Shown here: positions 54,810-64,000 of the stretch, piece after piece | Layout: each line of letters opens with the position of its first letter | Position numbering within the stretch: position 1 is the stretch's first letter | Source: Aphanomyces cochlioides | Taxonomy: Eukaryota; Oomycota; Saprolegniomycetes; Saprolegniales; Verrucalvaceae | Assembly: GCA_019828595.1 (NCBI GenBank) | Contig: JAHQRK010000002.1 | Location: 310,001 to 374,000 of the forward strand | Direction of reading: 5' to 3' | DNA: 64,000 nucleotides | Made by a program: the position numbers and the translations under genes | Notes under the pieces: model-generated | What the model was told of the DNA's origin: nothing | What the model saw: only the letters and a program-made list of their open reading frames with translations | Database searches by the model: none

Positions 54810-56250
54810 ATGTCGGATTCAAGTGATCAAATGTCCGACAGGACGCTGCCGGGTCGACAGTATTACCGCGAAGAAGCCGAGGACGATGGCATCAGAGATC
54901 TGGCGACATTATGTCGCGACATTGCGGCCCTCGTCTATGAAAATGACGGAGTTTCAGTTGGAGACATCGGTGCTATGGATGTTGTTCAAGGACTGACATT
55001 GTCACAACCCCCGATACCGTTGCTGGTACCTGCTCCTGCAACGCCTCGATTGGCCGTTCAAAATGTGTCTATGATGCACGTGCAAAATGTTGTACATCAG
55101 GAGATTCACCATCATTATCCCCCGCCCACGTCCACGAATATGGTCAAGCTGAGTGGGATCGTCTACTCGTTGCTCAAGCTGATGAGCTGGCGAGGCGGTC
55201 TATGAAGGCAGAGACGATGCAACAAGCCGGTGTTGCTTTGGAGCAAGAATTGAATGCTCTGCAACAACCTTTGAATGCCGAGACCACGCGAGCCGCTCGC
55301 GCGGAAGCGATGGTAAAAGAATTACAAGTCCGCGAAGCTGAATCGCGTCGAATCTATGACGCGTTTTTGGAGTCACAATAACGTCTGGAAAGCCTGGCTG
55401 AGGAGTTCCACCAACAAGATGCGGCGCGTGATCAGGCGTTCCAGCTTGAGAGAATGGCGTTGGCGGCAAGCGTGAAAACTGAAGCACCTCCTCCTGCGCC
55501 TACCACCCTTGAGCCAATCGCAGACAGCGGCACCCGTGCGACTGCGTCTTTATTGTGTGTTTTTCCGCTCTGAAGGCACCGCGAAACAGTGGGTATACGC
55601 TAAATGCGAGACAGCAATTTGCGAAACAATATTACGAATATTGCAAGAAATGCACGCAAGCGGCGAGATCGTTGGGTACTCGTATTGCGATCCGTCCTAT
55701 TGGTACATGTTGGGACGCCAAAGCCAAATATTTTGCAGCTGATATGCATTTTGCGCGAGATGTGCGTCTATGACTGAGCAAGAATGGACAGAGTACTTTC
55801 AATATGCTCTAAAGTATCATTGCCCTGACTACGGGGACCTAGAGGCGAAGATTCGTACGTCTGTCATCATGGACGACAAGGAACTCGACCCCAACAATTG
55901 TTATGACAAGTGGGCGTATGCATATTGGGCTTTGTTAGACAAGAACAACATGCGTTCGTTCAATACGAAGTACCCAAAGAACGCTGTGAAGGCTCTGATG
56001 GATGGGTCCACGCCTGGCGGCGCTGCGGGCAGTAGTGAAAAATCATTTGGAACTCGATCAGAAGCACCTCCGCAATTCAGTGGTACAGTTCATGGCATTT
56101 GTCAAGACTAAGCTGGTTGCGCACCTCGAATTTAGTCAGGCAGCGAAGGCCAGTGTCCTTGTGAAGGTGCCTGATGACATCAACCCGAAGGCCAAGGCGA
56201 TGTCGCGTCAAAACAGCGGCGGCGCCTCCAAAAGTGCTGGCGCAAGCCAG
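54810..56250 (+). pseudogene. gag of chromovirus 3, several frames
   Basis: The first frame (54810-55205) is acidic, then Pro-rich with a His cluster. A coiled-coil-like segment (ALEQELNALQQPLNAE, RAEAMVKELQVREAESRRI) follows at about 55206-55550 with an in-frame TAA at 55379-55381. Capsid-like sequence continues in shifted frames at 55509-56111 (EQEWTEYFQYALKYHCPDYG). The assignment rests on its place between the LTR and the zinc knuckle. Confidence 0.65.
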
Positions 56251-56820
56251 CAGCCGAAGATTATGAAGTGTTGGAGTTGTGGTGGTCCTCACGATATTTC
56301 AAAATGTGAGTCCACATCTGACGCTGATAAAATTGCTATACGCGCCAAGCGCGCCGAAGCTAAGCCAAAGGGCTCTGTCCCCAAGGATGGCTCGGACGGC
56401 AAGGCCGCTGCGACAGCCGAGGCCAAATCGGAGGCCAAAAAGGCACTGGTTACCTTCAAGACGAAGGCTCTGAAGTGGCTTGATGGTCCACCAAAGGATG
56501 GTAGCTGTTGGTCTGTGGTGGTTCATGGTGGCCTCGATGACTCTGTTCTCGCTTTATTGGACTCTGGTTGTGACTCTGGTCTGATTGTTTCTCATGGTCT
56601 CGTTGACAAATTATCATCTACATCAGCTTTGGACCTCCAGTTGGCAGTACTGGACAGCCCCCAGGTGATGAAAGGCTTTGGTGGTGTCCCTCTTACCTTA
56701 TCCAGGCATGTGGTGGTGCCCGAGTTGGCGCTGCTTGTGGGAGATACGCCTGTTTTGTTGACATCGGTTAGTGCGTGGGTTGATGATACGGATCCCACGC
56801 TTGCTATCACGGTTGGATGA
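56002..56820 (+). pseudogene. zinc knuckle and protease of chromovirus 3
   Basis: The knuckle is CWSCGGPHDISKC (C-x2-C-x3-H-x4-C), one residue shorter in the middle than the usual CCHC, at about 56268-56306. An Ala/Lys-rich linker leads to a retropepsin-like domain with LLDSGCDSGLIV near 56555-56590, where DSG replaces the common DTG, and a later LLVGDTPVLLTSVSAWV segment. The frame ends at 56820. The following RT part is in another frame. Confidence 0.7.
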
Positions 56821-56856
56821 AGGTTTTGGGTTATTCTGCTGAAGGCCTCCTTCGAA

Positions 56857-57859
56857 ATGACACGGCCTCGCCGTCAGTTTATGATTTGGGTCAATTGTCT
56901 GTTTTGGACCATGACATCAGCTCTGTGTCGAGCTTTGAAGGCGTGTCGTGCTCAATTGGATGCTGAAGGTGATGCGAACATCGATAGTGATGACGATGAC
57001 ATTGTTACATCGTCTGTTAGTGTGGTGTTGGCCGAAAAAATTGTCGAAGCAACTGAAAATGGTATATCTGAGGTGGGTGCCACGCGCCTTACCTCGTTGT
57101 TGCACAAGTACGAAGGTGTGTTCCGTTTGGAATTTCATCAGGACCCTCCTGTGGCGGTGGATCCACTCCAAGTTCGTTATAAGCAGGATGCTACACCGAC
57201 CACGTGCAAGGCTCGGCGTTATTCACCTTTGCAGACGGATTTTTTACGCACTCAATTGGGCGACATAGTCAACGCGGGTCTGGCTCGTCGGACGAATCGC
57301 TCGCGGTGGTGTTCCCCTCCTCGCATTGTGGCGAAAAAAGACGGTTCTATGCGTATGACCGTCGATACTCGTGGCTCCAATTCTCAAACCGAGCCGATGC
57401 ACTGGCCTATCTATGCCTGTGCTAGAGGTCGTTATGGCTCGTTTAGCTGGTAAAACTTGTTTCTTTGCCCTCAACTGGTACAAGGGGTATTGGCAGCTTC
57501 CGCTCCATCCCGCGAGTCGAGAGGCATGTACCATCATGGGCGTCGACGAAATGATTGAGCCCAATAGGGTTCTTATGGGTCAATCGGATGCGGTGGCTTA
57601 TTGTCAGTCTGTCGCTCAGACAATTTATGGAGAAAAGTATGGTCATGGCATCGAGGCATGGCTCGATGACGCTTTGGGCAGCGCCTCCTCGGAGGACGAG
57701 CTTTTAGGTCTCCTCGGATGGTTGCTGCAACGTGCTGAACATTTCGGTTTGAAGCTTAATCCAGCCAAGTGTGAGTTCTATACTCCATCGGTGGTGTGGT
57801 GTGGTAAAACTACCCCGCCGCTGGCATTTCTCACGACCCCCAGCGTCTCGCTGGTTTGA
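56857..57859 (+). pseudogene. reverse transcriptase of chromovirus 3
   Basis: The frame to 57453 carries ARRTNRSRWCSPPRIVAKKD and SMRMTVDTRGSN. A frame change then leads to CFFALNWYKGYWQLPLHPAS and the active core AWLDDALGSA (57656-57685), with the Tyr of YxDD replaced by Trp, as in chromovirus 1. The thumb (LNPAKCEFYTPSVVWCGK) follows. An indel near 57420 splits the fingers from the palm. Confidence 0.78.
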
Positions 57860-58560
57860 TTTCGCTTCAACAACCCACGCCAGGAACTTCAACAATTTGT
57901 CTGCGCGCTCAATTGGATGCGTCAATCCATCCCGAATTGTACGGCTCTGGTTGCGCCTTTGATGACGCTGTTGGATGATATTTGTAAATTAGCCGACACT
58001 CGGAAGAAGTCCAAATTAGTTCGCTACGACCTTGTCTCGCATGGGTGGGGTGAGGTCCATATTCAGACATTTAGCGCTTGCAAAGATGCGCTACGGAATA
58101 TGGTGACGCTCATGCGCTACGGAATATGCCAGTCAAGATCACTGGGACGCGGTATTAACTCAAATTCCCGCGTTTCAAGTTGATCTGCCCGTGTGCGACC
58201 AAGACCATGAGCCTCTAGCATTTTTGAGTGGTTCATTTAAAGGTGCCAGCTCAAGATGGGCAACGGAGGAGAAGGAAGCTTTGCGATCGTACAATCATGC
58301 AAGTGCTTGGATTATCTGTTACATCGTCCTGGGGGTTTTGCCATTTTTACTGATCATCGCAACTTGAGTTTCATTTTTGGAACTGACCCACAGGCCTCGC
58401 AGCCTCGTTTCCTTGCGGACAAGCTAGCGCGCTGGGCGGTGACTCTGTCTGGTTTCAATAATGTCATTCGTCACATCAATGGTGAAGACAATGTCTGGGG
58501 AGACTTGCTTTCTCGTTGGGGAAATGGTCAGCGGGCCGTAGAAGCAGCTGTCTGGGCTGA
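57860..58560 (+). pseudogene. RNase H region of chromovirus 3
   Basis: Readable in pieces: LAFLSGSFKGASSRWATEEK then EAFAIVQSCKCLDYLLHRPG and FAIFTDHRNLSFIFG. The part with the first catalytic Asp is decayed. The region ends HINGEDNVWGDLLSRWG, the usual end of RNase H. Confidence 0.65.
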
Positions 58561-59793
58561 TGATGAGCCTCAGCAGCTGCCTCGACTCAAGCGCCTCGCT
58601 CGATTGCCCTTTCCAGTCGTCTCGCCTCTAAATGATTTATTTGAGTGGCCTGATGCGAAGCAAATTCAAGCGACTCAAAAAGATTGGCCTCGCGAAATTG
58701 CTAAATTGAAGGGCCAATTGGTTCTGGGTGACGATGGTGTATTTCAAGTTGCTGGAAAAATTTGGATCCCTAATGGTGCATTGGATCTCCAGTTAGCACT
58801 TTTAGTTATTGCTCACGCTGGCACATGGGACATCGTGGTGGAAAAGCGACAGCGCAAGCATTGCGTGAGGTTTTTACTTGGCGTGGTATTGTACAACGTT
58901 TGTTGCGAACTGTCTGCATTGTTTATGTGTGGATGGTGAGATGGTCTCACGACCCGTCGGGGAAATGTTGCACGCGGTGGAACCCAATCAACTAATTCAT
59001 TTCGATTTTATGGCCGAACAAGGTGGTTATGTTCATGTGATCGTCAACGACGCGTCGCGATTTTGTCAACTTACCTGGCATGAGGGTTGTAAGGCGTTCG
59101 ACGCAGTGGAAGCATTCCAGTTGTGGTTTGCTACCTTCGGCATAGTTCCCATTTGGATGTCTGATCAAGGACCGCGTTATAAAAACGAGGTTATGAAGGA
59201 GTCTCTATGGGTCTGCGCACAATTTCTCTCCGGCGAATTGCCCTGGGGTCAATGGTACTGTCGAAGTGATGATGCGTACGATTCGCAAGACGTTGAAGAC
59301 AATGTTGGTTGAATTGCGTTTACCAACTGAGCAAGCGCAGACGTTGCTCCCGATTGTCCAGCATGCATTGAATCATACCCCATGTGCAAAAAATGGTGGT
59401 ATTGCGCCTGTTTCGGCAATGACTCAATTACCTGCCGATAATGCTCTCAGCGCTTACAAACGAGGCGAGCAAATTCTGGAAATTAGTGAAGACACGTTGC
59501 TCAAGTAGCGTCAAGGTGTTTGGAGCGAATTGACCAAAGCGCGTGATCAATTGCATCGTCGGATGGCAACGGTGGCGTCTACAAAGCGTACAAAAGAGCG
59601 AGCCAGACGCAACAAGAAATCATCTATTAGACGCGCTTACTTTGAGGTTGGTGACTATGTACTGGTTGGAAAAACAGCTCGTAGCATGTGCAACAAATTG
59701 ACCATCACTTGGCTGGGACCTCAACGAATTATTTGTTCGCACTCAGACTGGGTCTTTGACGTCGAAGACTTGCGCAATGGCTCGGTACGATAG
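58560..59793 (+). pseudogene. integrase of chromovirus 3, frame-broken
   Basis: The zinc domain lies near 58760-58930 (HAG, then CLHC in a shifted frame). The catalytic core shows LIHFDFMAEQGG (first Asp), MSDQGPRYKNEV (second Asp) and NGTVEVMMRTIRKTLK (Glu, about 59250-59290) in three frames. The C-terminal part contains VGDYVLVGKTARS and ITWLGPQRI. At least four frame breaks and one stop (59506-59508) separate the pieces. Confidence 0.75.
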
Positions 59794-59808
59794 CATCATG
59801 TCAGTCGA

Positions 59809-60075
59809 ATGAAGCATTATGCTGCCAAGGACGCTGTAGTGACACAAGCTTTGGTTGATCACATTGCATATGTGGATGGTGGATATGAGGTAGAAGAATT
59901 TGTTGACTGCAAATTCGACCGCGCATCCAAGCAGTGGCAATTACTAGTCAAGTGGCGTGGCTTGGAAGACCTCGAGAAATCGTGGGAGCCAGTAGAAACC
60001 CTGCTGGAGGATGTACCCGAAGCCGTCCGCAAGTTTGTGGAACAGCGAGGGCCAATATCCCTAAACATGAAGTGA
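59809..60075 (+). CDS. chromodomain of chromovirus 3
   Basis: An open stretch following the integrase, with YEVEEFVDCKFDRASKQWQL, then LVKWRGLEDLEKSWEPVETL. This is a canonical chromodomain with the aromatic cage residues of VKWRG and SWEP visible. It is the C-terminal part of the integrase polyprotein and probably not translated on its own. It would direct insertion to modified chromatin. It is better preserved than any other part of the element. Confidence 0.82.
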   Translation: MKHYAAKDAVVTQALVDHIAYVDGGYEVEEFVDCKFDRASKQWQLLVKWRGLEDLEKSWEPVETLLEDVPEAVRKFVEQRGPISLNMK

Positions 60076-60132
60076 GTGGCTGATGCTCACAGTTTGCTTG
60101 TCAGTCCAACTGGGGTTGGGCTTGGGGGGTGC

Positions 60133-60404
60133 TGATGTGTTAGCCTCGTTCGTTTCACTTTGATTTGCATGCCCAGTCGGTTGGGCGAACCGACTTGTCT
60201 ATGTACATGTTCGGATTTTCAACGTATCTTCAATGGTCATCCGATCTTTCGAAAGATATGAGATCTTAGGATTCGTTGGCTTTAAGGTTGTTAATCAGTT
60301 TGTATTTCACGGCCTTGCGTTCAGGACAGCGATCTGCTGTGTAGTCTCAAGGGAGGTCATTTTGCGTGTCGGTGCTAGCGCAGCGCCACAACGAAGACAC
60401 ATCA
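60133..60404 (+). repeat. 3' LTR of chromovirus 3
   Basis: A 272-bp repeat of 54482-54753, followed by CAAAT. Confidence 0.93.
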
Positions 60405-60760
60405 CAAATTGTGCCATATTCAAACGTTTGATGTGGCGAGAACAGAGTCCGCCTCGCCTTGACAATGCGTGACAGCGTTGTATTGTGCATCATCGACCAT
60501 GTCGTACACAAAGCCCTCGACTCTGAGCTGGTTTACAGCTCTCTGGTGCTTGACATATCGGTGCTCTTAGTTACTTGCCGTGACGAGAACAAAGACCATT
60601 CGATCGCACAAGGAATGCACTGCCATCGACGGTGCATTTCATCTTGCCTCCATGGCGGGCACAAAGTTTCCTCGCATACGCTTGTCGGCGACAATTGGCA
60701 ACGCTGCCAAGACGGCATGCGTCAAAGATGGAATGTTTACTTGGTTGGCATGCAATGTAA

Positions 60761-60990
60761 ACTAGTCGTCAGATTGATCGTCATTCAGAGAACGGTCGGT
60801 GCGTCTCCAAGTGGCCCGGATGCGAAGTACTCTTGAAATTTACAGTCTTCCAACGCTGGGGCTGTCGCTCTGAAGTTTGCTATTAAGAGTTCAGCTTCTG
60901 GAGTCAACTGCTTGTTGAAAATGTTGTACTCGACCTCGGCTTCACTGCGGTAAGCGATTTTCGGGTAGATACAAGGCGCCTATCCTATTC
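60761..60990. other. spacer upstream of copy 18, nothing recognised
   Basis: Would have held the N-terminus of copy 18. No module 1 is readable. Confidence 0.4.
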
Positions 60991-61055
60991 AGCCATGTTG
61001 ACAGTCCTGAAGGGATTTAAAGATTTTAAATCCCTTCAGGACTGTCAACATGGCT
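60991..61055. repeat. perfect hairpin, 31-bp arms, 3-nt loop
   Basis: The arm 60991-61021 (AGCCATGTTGACAGTCCTGA and on to ATTTAAA) is repeated exactly in reverse complement at 61025-61055, with loop GAT. There is no mismatch in 31 bp. Confidence 0.92.
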
Positions 61056-61733
61056 TGAGCTCGGTCATTGCCCTTTCATGGGCTTCAAGTGATATGGCAG
61101 CGTCTTCCAAACACGTGCTCAAGCCTAACGTTAGCACAACTATCTCAAGATGTTAAAACTGGACCATTAACTTAACACTATTTAAGAAACACTATAGTAC
61201 GTAGTCTGGGAAAAGGATACAAACCACGGATTATATTATCACAATAATTCTATTTTTGGACTGTCTGGATTCCCAAGAAAATTGAATAAAATTAGAGAAT
61301 TTGACCGAATTATACAACATTGGTCAAAATATACGACTTTGATTAGTATATTTTTATTGCGATAATCGACCAATTTTGGAATAATTTTTTCCAATAAAAT
61401 TTATTCGATATGTGCATCCAGACAGGGAGTTATACAATATTTAAAATTATACCATAATGCTCAAATTATTGGAAATTATAATGATAATTAGTGGTATCCA
61501 GACGGGCCCTAAAGCTTTGCAAATTGGACGGTTGACTTCACATTATTCCATATCAACGGCTACCATCAACGACTTTCAATTCAGCCAGAATTGCAGGCAT
61601 AATATCATATTCACTTCCCTTTGGTCGTTCTCTAGCAATGTAAATGGTGGTATTCTCAAATCTGGATGGTAATTAATCGACGTCATTATCAGTCTTAAAC
61701 TATGGAAAATGTAATAGTACTTTTTTATTAACT
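61056..61733. other. AT-rich spacer with repeated CCAGAC motif
   Basis: TCCAGACRGG-type words recur near 61417 and 61497, in an AT-rich stretch that may be the eroded end of the following transposon. No gene. Confidence 0.3.
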
Positions 61734-62878
61734 CTACAAGAGTTCAATCACACGAGGCACAGCCTTATCAAACGACTTCAGAACAACATCCTCTGTCAAA
61801 GAACTCCAGGACTTGATCGTTCTTTTGACCATCATCATGCGCTTTTCGCTGGCTGTGGTGACAGGCTTTTCTCTCAACCACAGCGATCGCAGTTTTGCCT
61901 TCAACGGCCCCATCACTCCAGCATCAAGAGTCTGGCAAACACTCTAAGCTAGCACACAAATCGAAGCAAACTGTCTCCACAGAGGCTTGACTAACATGAG
62001 ACGAAAGGCTGTCAACGAGAATCACGGATAGTGATTCAGGAACCAGTTCTTGTTTCAATAGTTCATGTAAGTAGATTTGCCACACATGATGATCCATCCA
62101 AGATTCATCTTGAACAGCATACACATGGCCGGGAGGATATTATGGAACTTCGTCAAGGTCAATTCTACCTCCAGGCTTGCCATTTACAATAAAAATAATA
62201 GGCAGCTTCTTCCCTTGAAAAAAGTCAGAGAGAATTTAATGCATGCATAACATCAGCTCTAATGGTCAAGACAACAGTCAATTGGTCGGAATGCTTCTCG
62301 GACTTTTCAACCTTTCATGATCTTCCAACTTCAGCCCATATGCGCCGTGGCGTCATATCATAATAAATACCAGTTTCGTCCACATTCAGGATCTCAGATG
62401 GATGGTAGTCAGCATTTTTTTCCTGAACTGTTGAGCAAAACTTGCTTGTATAGCTTCCAGCTCTTGCTGTCGCAACCGAGAAACACAGAAAACACGTTGG
62501 GAAAATCCATGACGATGAGCAAAACGCTGGCAAAGGTGAAGCAATGATTGCAGCCATGTAAGTCAGACATTTTGTATGCCAGATATGCAACGAGCCATGT
62601 AGGGTGATGCGTTTTGATCCATGTCACCATATATGTGCGGACCTCAGGATATGCTCTTCCCGTCGCACATGCTTCATGAAGGTCAACAGCTCACTACCAA
62701 ACGGCATAATCTTCTGGTGTCCTTGCTCACCCAGTGTTCTTCTCTTCCCTGAGATTCGTGTTTGAAAGTAAATGGATTTCTTCTTGAGCCATCCCATGAA
62801 TGTTCCCCTTGGTACTTGTTGCTCCAAGAAAAATCGTTTGATGTTTGGTTGTAACATGGTATCAAACAGCTCGATCAA
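61734..62878 (-). pseudogene. second CENP-B/Tigger-like transposase relic
   Basis: Read from 62878 there is a DNA-binding start (MLQPNIKRFFLEQQVPRGTF, RRTLGEQGHQ). A second binding part is split over frames (FAHRHGFS-like, near 62500). The DDE_1 catalytic region has ILNVDETGIYYDM (near 62360-62400), VILVDSLSSH (near 62000-62025) and the LDAGVMGPLKAKLRSLWL motif (near 61890-61925). At least three frame changes are needed. It is a different subfamily from the pogo element at 47916-50048. Terminal repeats were not identified. Confidence 0.72.
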
Positions 62879-64000
62879 GCGAATTCGATCTCGAATGAAG
62901 TAGTGACGAGTTTATTCGGGAGACCAGTAAAGGGGGTTAACGGCTAGTAGTGGTGACTAATATTGCTGATTCTCGTCATTGATCGTCTCTTCAGTAATAT
63001 ATTGGCTCGCACAGGCAAGAGAACAACAGGCAGCGTCTTGGGGTGGCTCAATTCGCAAAGAATTGAAGTATTTATTTGAGCATAAGTGGTGTGAGACACC
63101 ACCACACATTAAACATGAATGTTCTTGCTCAGGTGAAGGCACAATTCAAATTCACACAGCATGATTAAAGGTTAAGTGAGCTACATCGATCTCTATGGCT
63201 TCGAGCAGACATGGCGCGATGTAATCGACATCATTACAAGTGACCAATCAAAGGTCACTATTTTGGGCCATTTAGCAACCAATCACAGGGAAAATCCCAG
63301 AATTCAAGATATTTGATTGACGGGATTTCATTGTGATATGATTGGATAATATGTACTTAAACGCTAAAAATTAAATAAATATCTGATGCACTACAGTCTT
63401 CGTACCTGTCATTTGTGCAACCCTGTGTACAACCCTCTTTTGATTGGCTTAAAATATACGTTATTGACTTGGAGATTTGAGCTTGTGATTCCTAAAGCTC
63501 AATGCCCAAGGTCGACCATGGCCATTGTCCATATCGTCAAACCCCAAATGTGATTGTATCGGGTCTAGTGTAGGATGTATAAACAAATCAACCATTCAAG
63601 ACTCGTTATATTGACATCGTTTTCAACATGGATTACTATCCTTTGCATAGGGAGCAGTGACAAAGAAGTTTAGTCATGTCTTTCTGCGACGACAACCCAG
63701 CGTGTGTTCTAGTCATAGTGCTAGGCCATATTCAGACTCACTATTCACGAGACTATTCATGTTAGCTTTACTACGTTATTGCAATCAACATTTACAAAAC
63801 CTCGTATCTCGTTGTGTCGTGCGAAGCACGACGACTCACGGGTTTATTTGATTGATTATGCTGTTGGCTACTGTATGTCTACCATACACCTAAGATCAGG
63901 ATGCATGCACTAAACTGAGATAGACTAAGCTGTGGACATTGTAAATCGGCGTGTTAAACGTTTCTTCCTTTTTGTCCGAAAGCCCTACAAGGCTAAGCAT
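62879..64000. other. spacer, nothing recognised
   Basis: Small frames (for example 62957-63142, minus, with a few Cys/His residues, HSCLMCGGVSHHLC) are not convincing genes. Repeated CCAATCA words lie at 63243-63290. Confidence 0.3.

Larger units (their letters stand above)
54482..60404 (+). mobile_element. Ty3/Gypsy chromovirus 3, complete with LTRs
   Basis: A 5.9-kb element with 272-bp LTRs (TGATGTGTTAG to ACACATCA) and a 5-bp duplication CAAAT (54477-54481 and 60405-60409). The order is gag with coiled coil, zinc knuckle and protease, RT, RNase H, integrase, chromodomain. A purine-rich tract (GGGGTTGGGCTTGGGGGG, about 60110-60129) abuts the 3' LTR. The LTRs differ at one position by eye, implying very recent insertion, yet the internal frames are broken many times. 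Confidence 0.93.
54313..60760 (-). pseudogene. zinc protein copy 18, split by chromovirus 3
   Basis: The 5' part lies at 60405-60760 and the 3' part at 54313-54481, with the retrotransposon 54482-60404 between them. Removing the element and one CAAAT restores one frame across the junction (RLNMAQ, then FGEFQKD). The 5' part retains CRRQAYARKLCARHGG, a module 3 with a lost cysteine (VDGSAFLVRS), an in-frame stop, module 4 and a damaged module 5. The N-terminus is missing. The tail ends IDEEILKLLMDMKE. The gene was already decayed before, or has decayed after, the insertion. Confidence 0.75.

Noticed and set aside
1..64000. tRNA, rRNA, CRISPR or bacterial-type operon signals
   Set aside because: I looked for cloverleaf B-box words, regularly spaced short repeats and Shine-Dalgarno-led gene strings and found none. 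Absence of tRNA is not certain without a dedicated scan.

Overview
This window is nuclear DNA of an oomycete, most likely a member of the Saprolegniales such as Aphanomyces. The evidence is a family of C-x4-C-x9/10-C-x2-H 'RHGG' zinc proteins of the type annotated in those genomes as WRKY19-like, an oomycete Inr/FPR core promoter in front of the one ordinary host gene, very short GT-AG introns (39-69 bp), and typical oomycete chromoviral, mariner, pogo, Harbinger and hAT-like elements. The genus is inference. There are no bacterial features.

The backbone is a dispersed cluster of about twenty copies of one small zinc-protein gene. Eight copies have open frames: 1030-1557, 2733-3260, 29736-30275, 31288-31932, 41298-41834, 46935-47480, 51236-51784 and 52611-53123. 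Six are recognisable pseudogenes: 4083-10550 (split), 11313-11839, 12930-13423, 14150-14839, 21749-22244 and 32865-33210. At least six more are short relics, at 43490-43705, 43960-44284, 44440-44700, 45060-45345, 54148-54291 and 54313-54481 plus 60418-60760. A typical copy carries five tandem zinc modules, a variable acidic linker and a conserved extreme C-terminus of the form (L/V)Dxx(I/L)Lxx(L/I)Ixx(M/K). Several copies share an Inr/FPR-like motif just upstream of the ATG. The only other intact host gene is a tetraspanin-like membrane protein at 42523-43470.

The rest is mainly mobile DNA. There are three Ty3/Gypsy LTR retrotransposons: 4145-10080 (minus strand, inserted in a zinc-protein gene), 23334-28338 (plus strand, most of the integrase deleted) and 54482-60404 (plus strand, inserted in another zinc-protein pseudogene). 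Direct reading of the LTR borders gives 5-bp target duplications for all three: ATCCT, ACTAT and CAAAT. The DNA transposons are a 661-bp MITE (18708-19368), a nested block at 34360-40057, a pogo/CENP-B-like element with 20-bp terminal repeats (47916-50048) and a second, more decayed CENP-B-like transposase (61734-62878). The nested block has a hAT-like shell with an 8-bp duplication and contains a Harbinger-like transposase and a complete mariner. A decayed SET-domain gene (19428-20511) and a MULE/SWIM relic (17327-17690) complete the accessory content.

By region: 0-15 kb holds zinc-protein genes, chromovirus 1 and a long palindrome. 15-21 kb is transposon debris with SWIM and SET relics. 21-33 kb holds zinc-protein copies and the second Gypsy element. 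34-40 kb is the nested transposon block. 41-54 kb holds zinc-protein genes and relics, the tetraspanin gene and the pogo element. 54-64 kb holds chromovirus 3, a perfect 31-bp-arm hairpin and the second CENP-B-like relic. The general picture is a fast birth-and-death gene cluster being duplicated, converted, inverted and disrupted by repeated transposon insertion.
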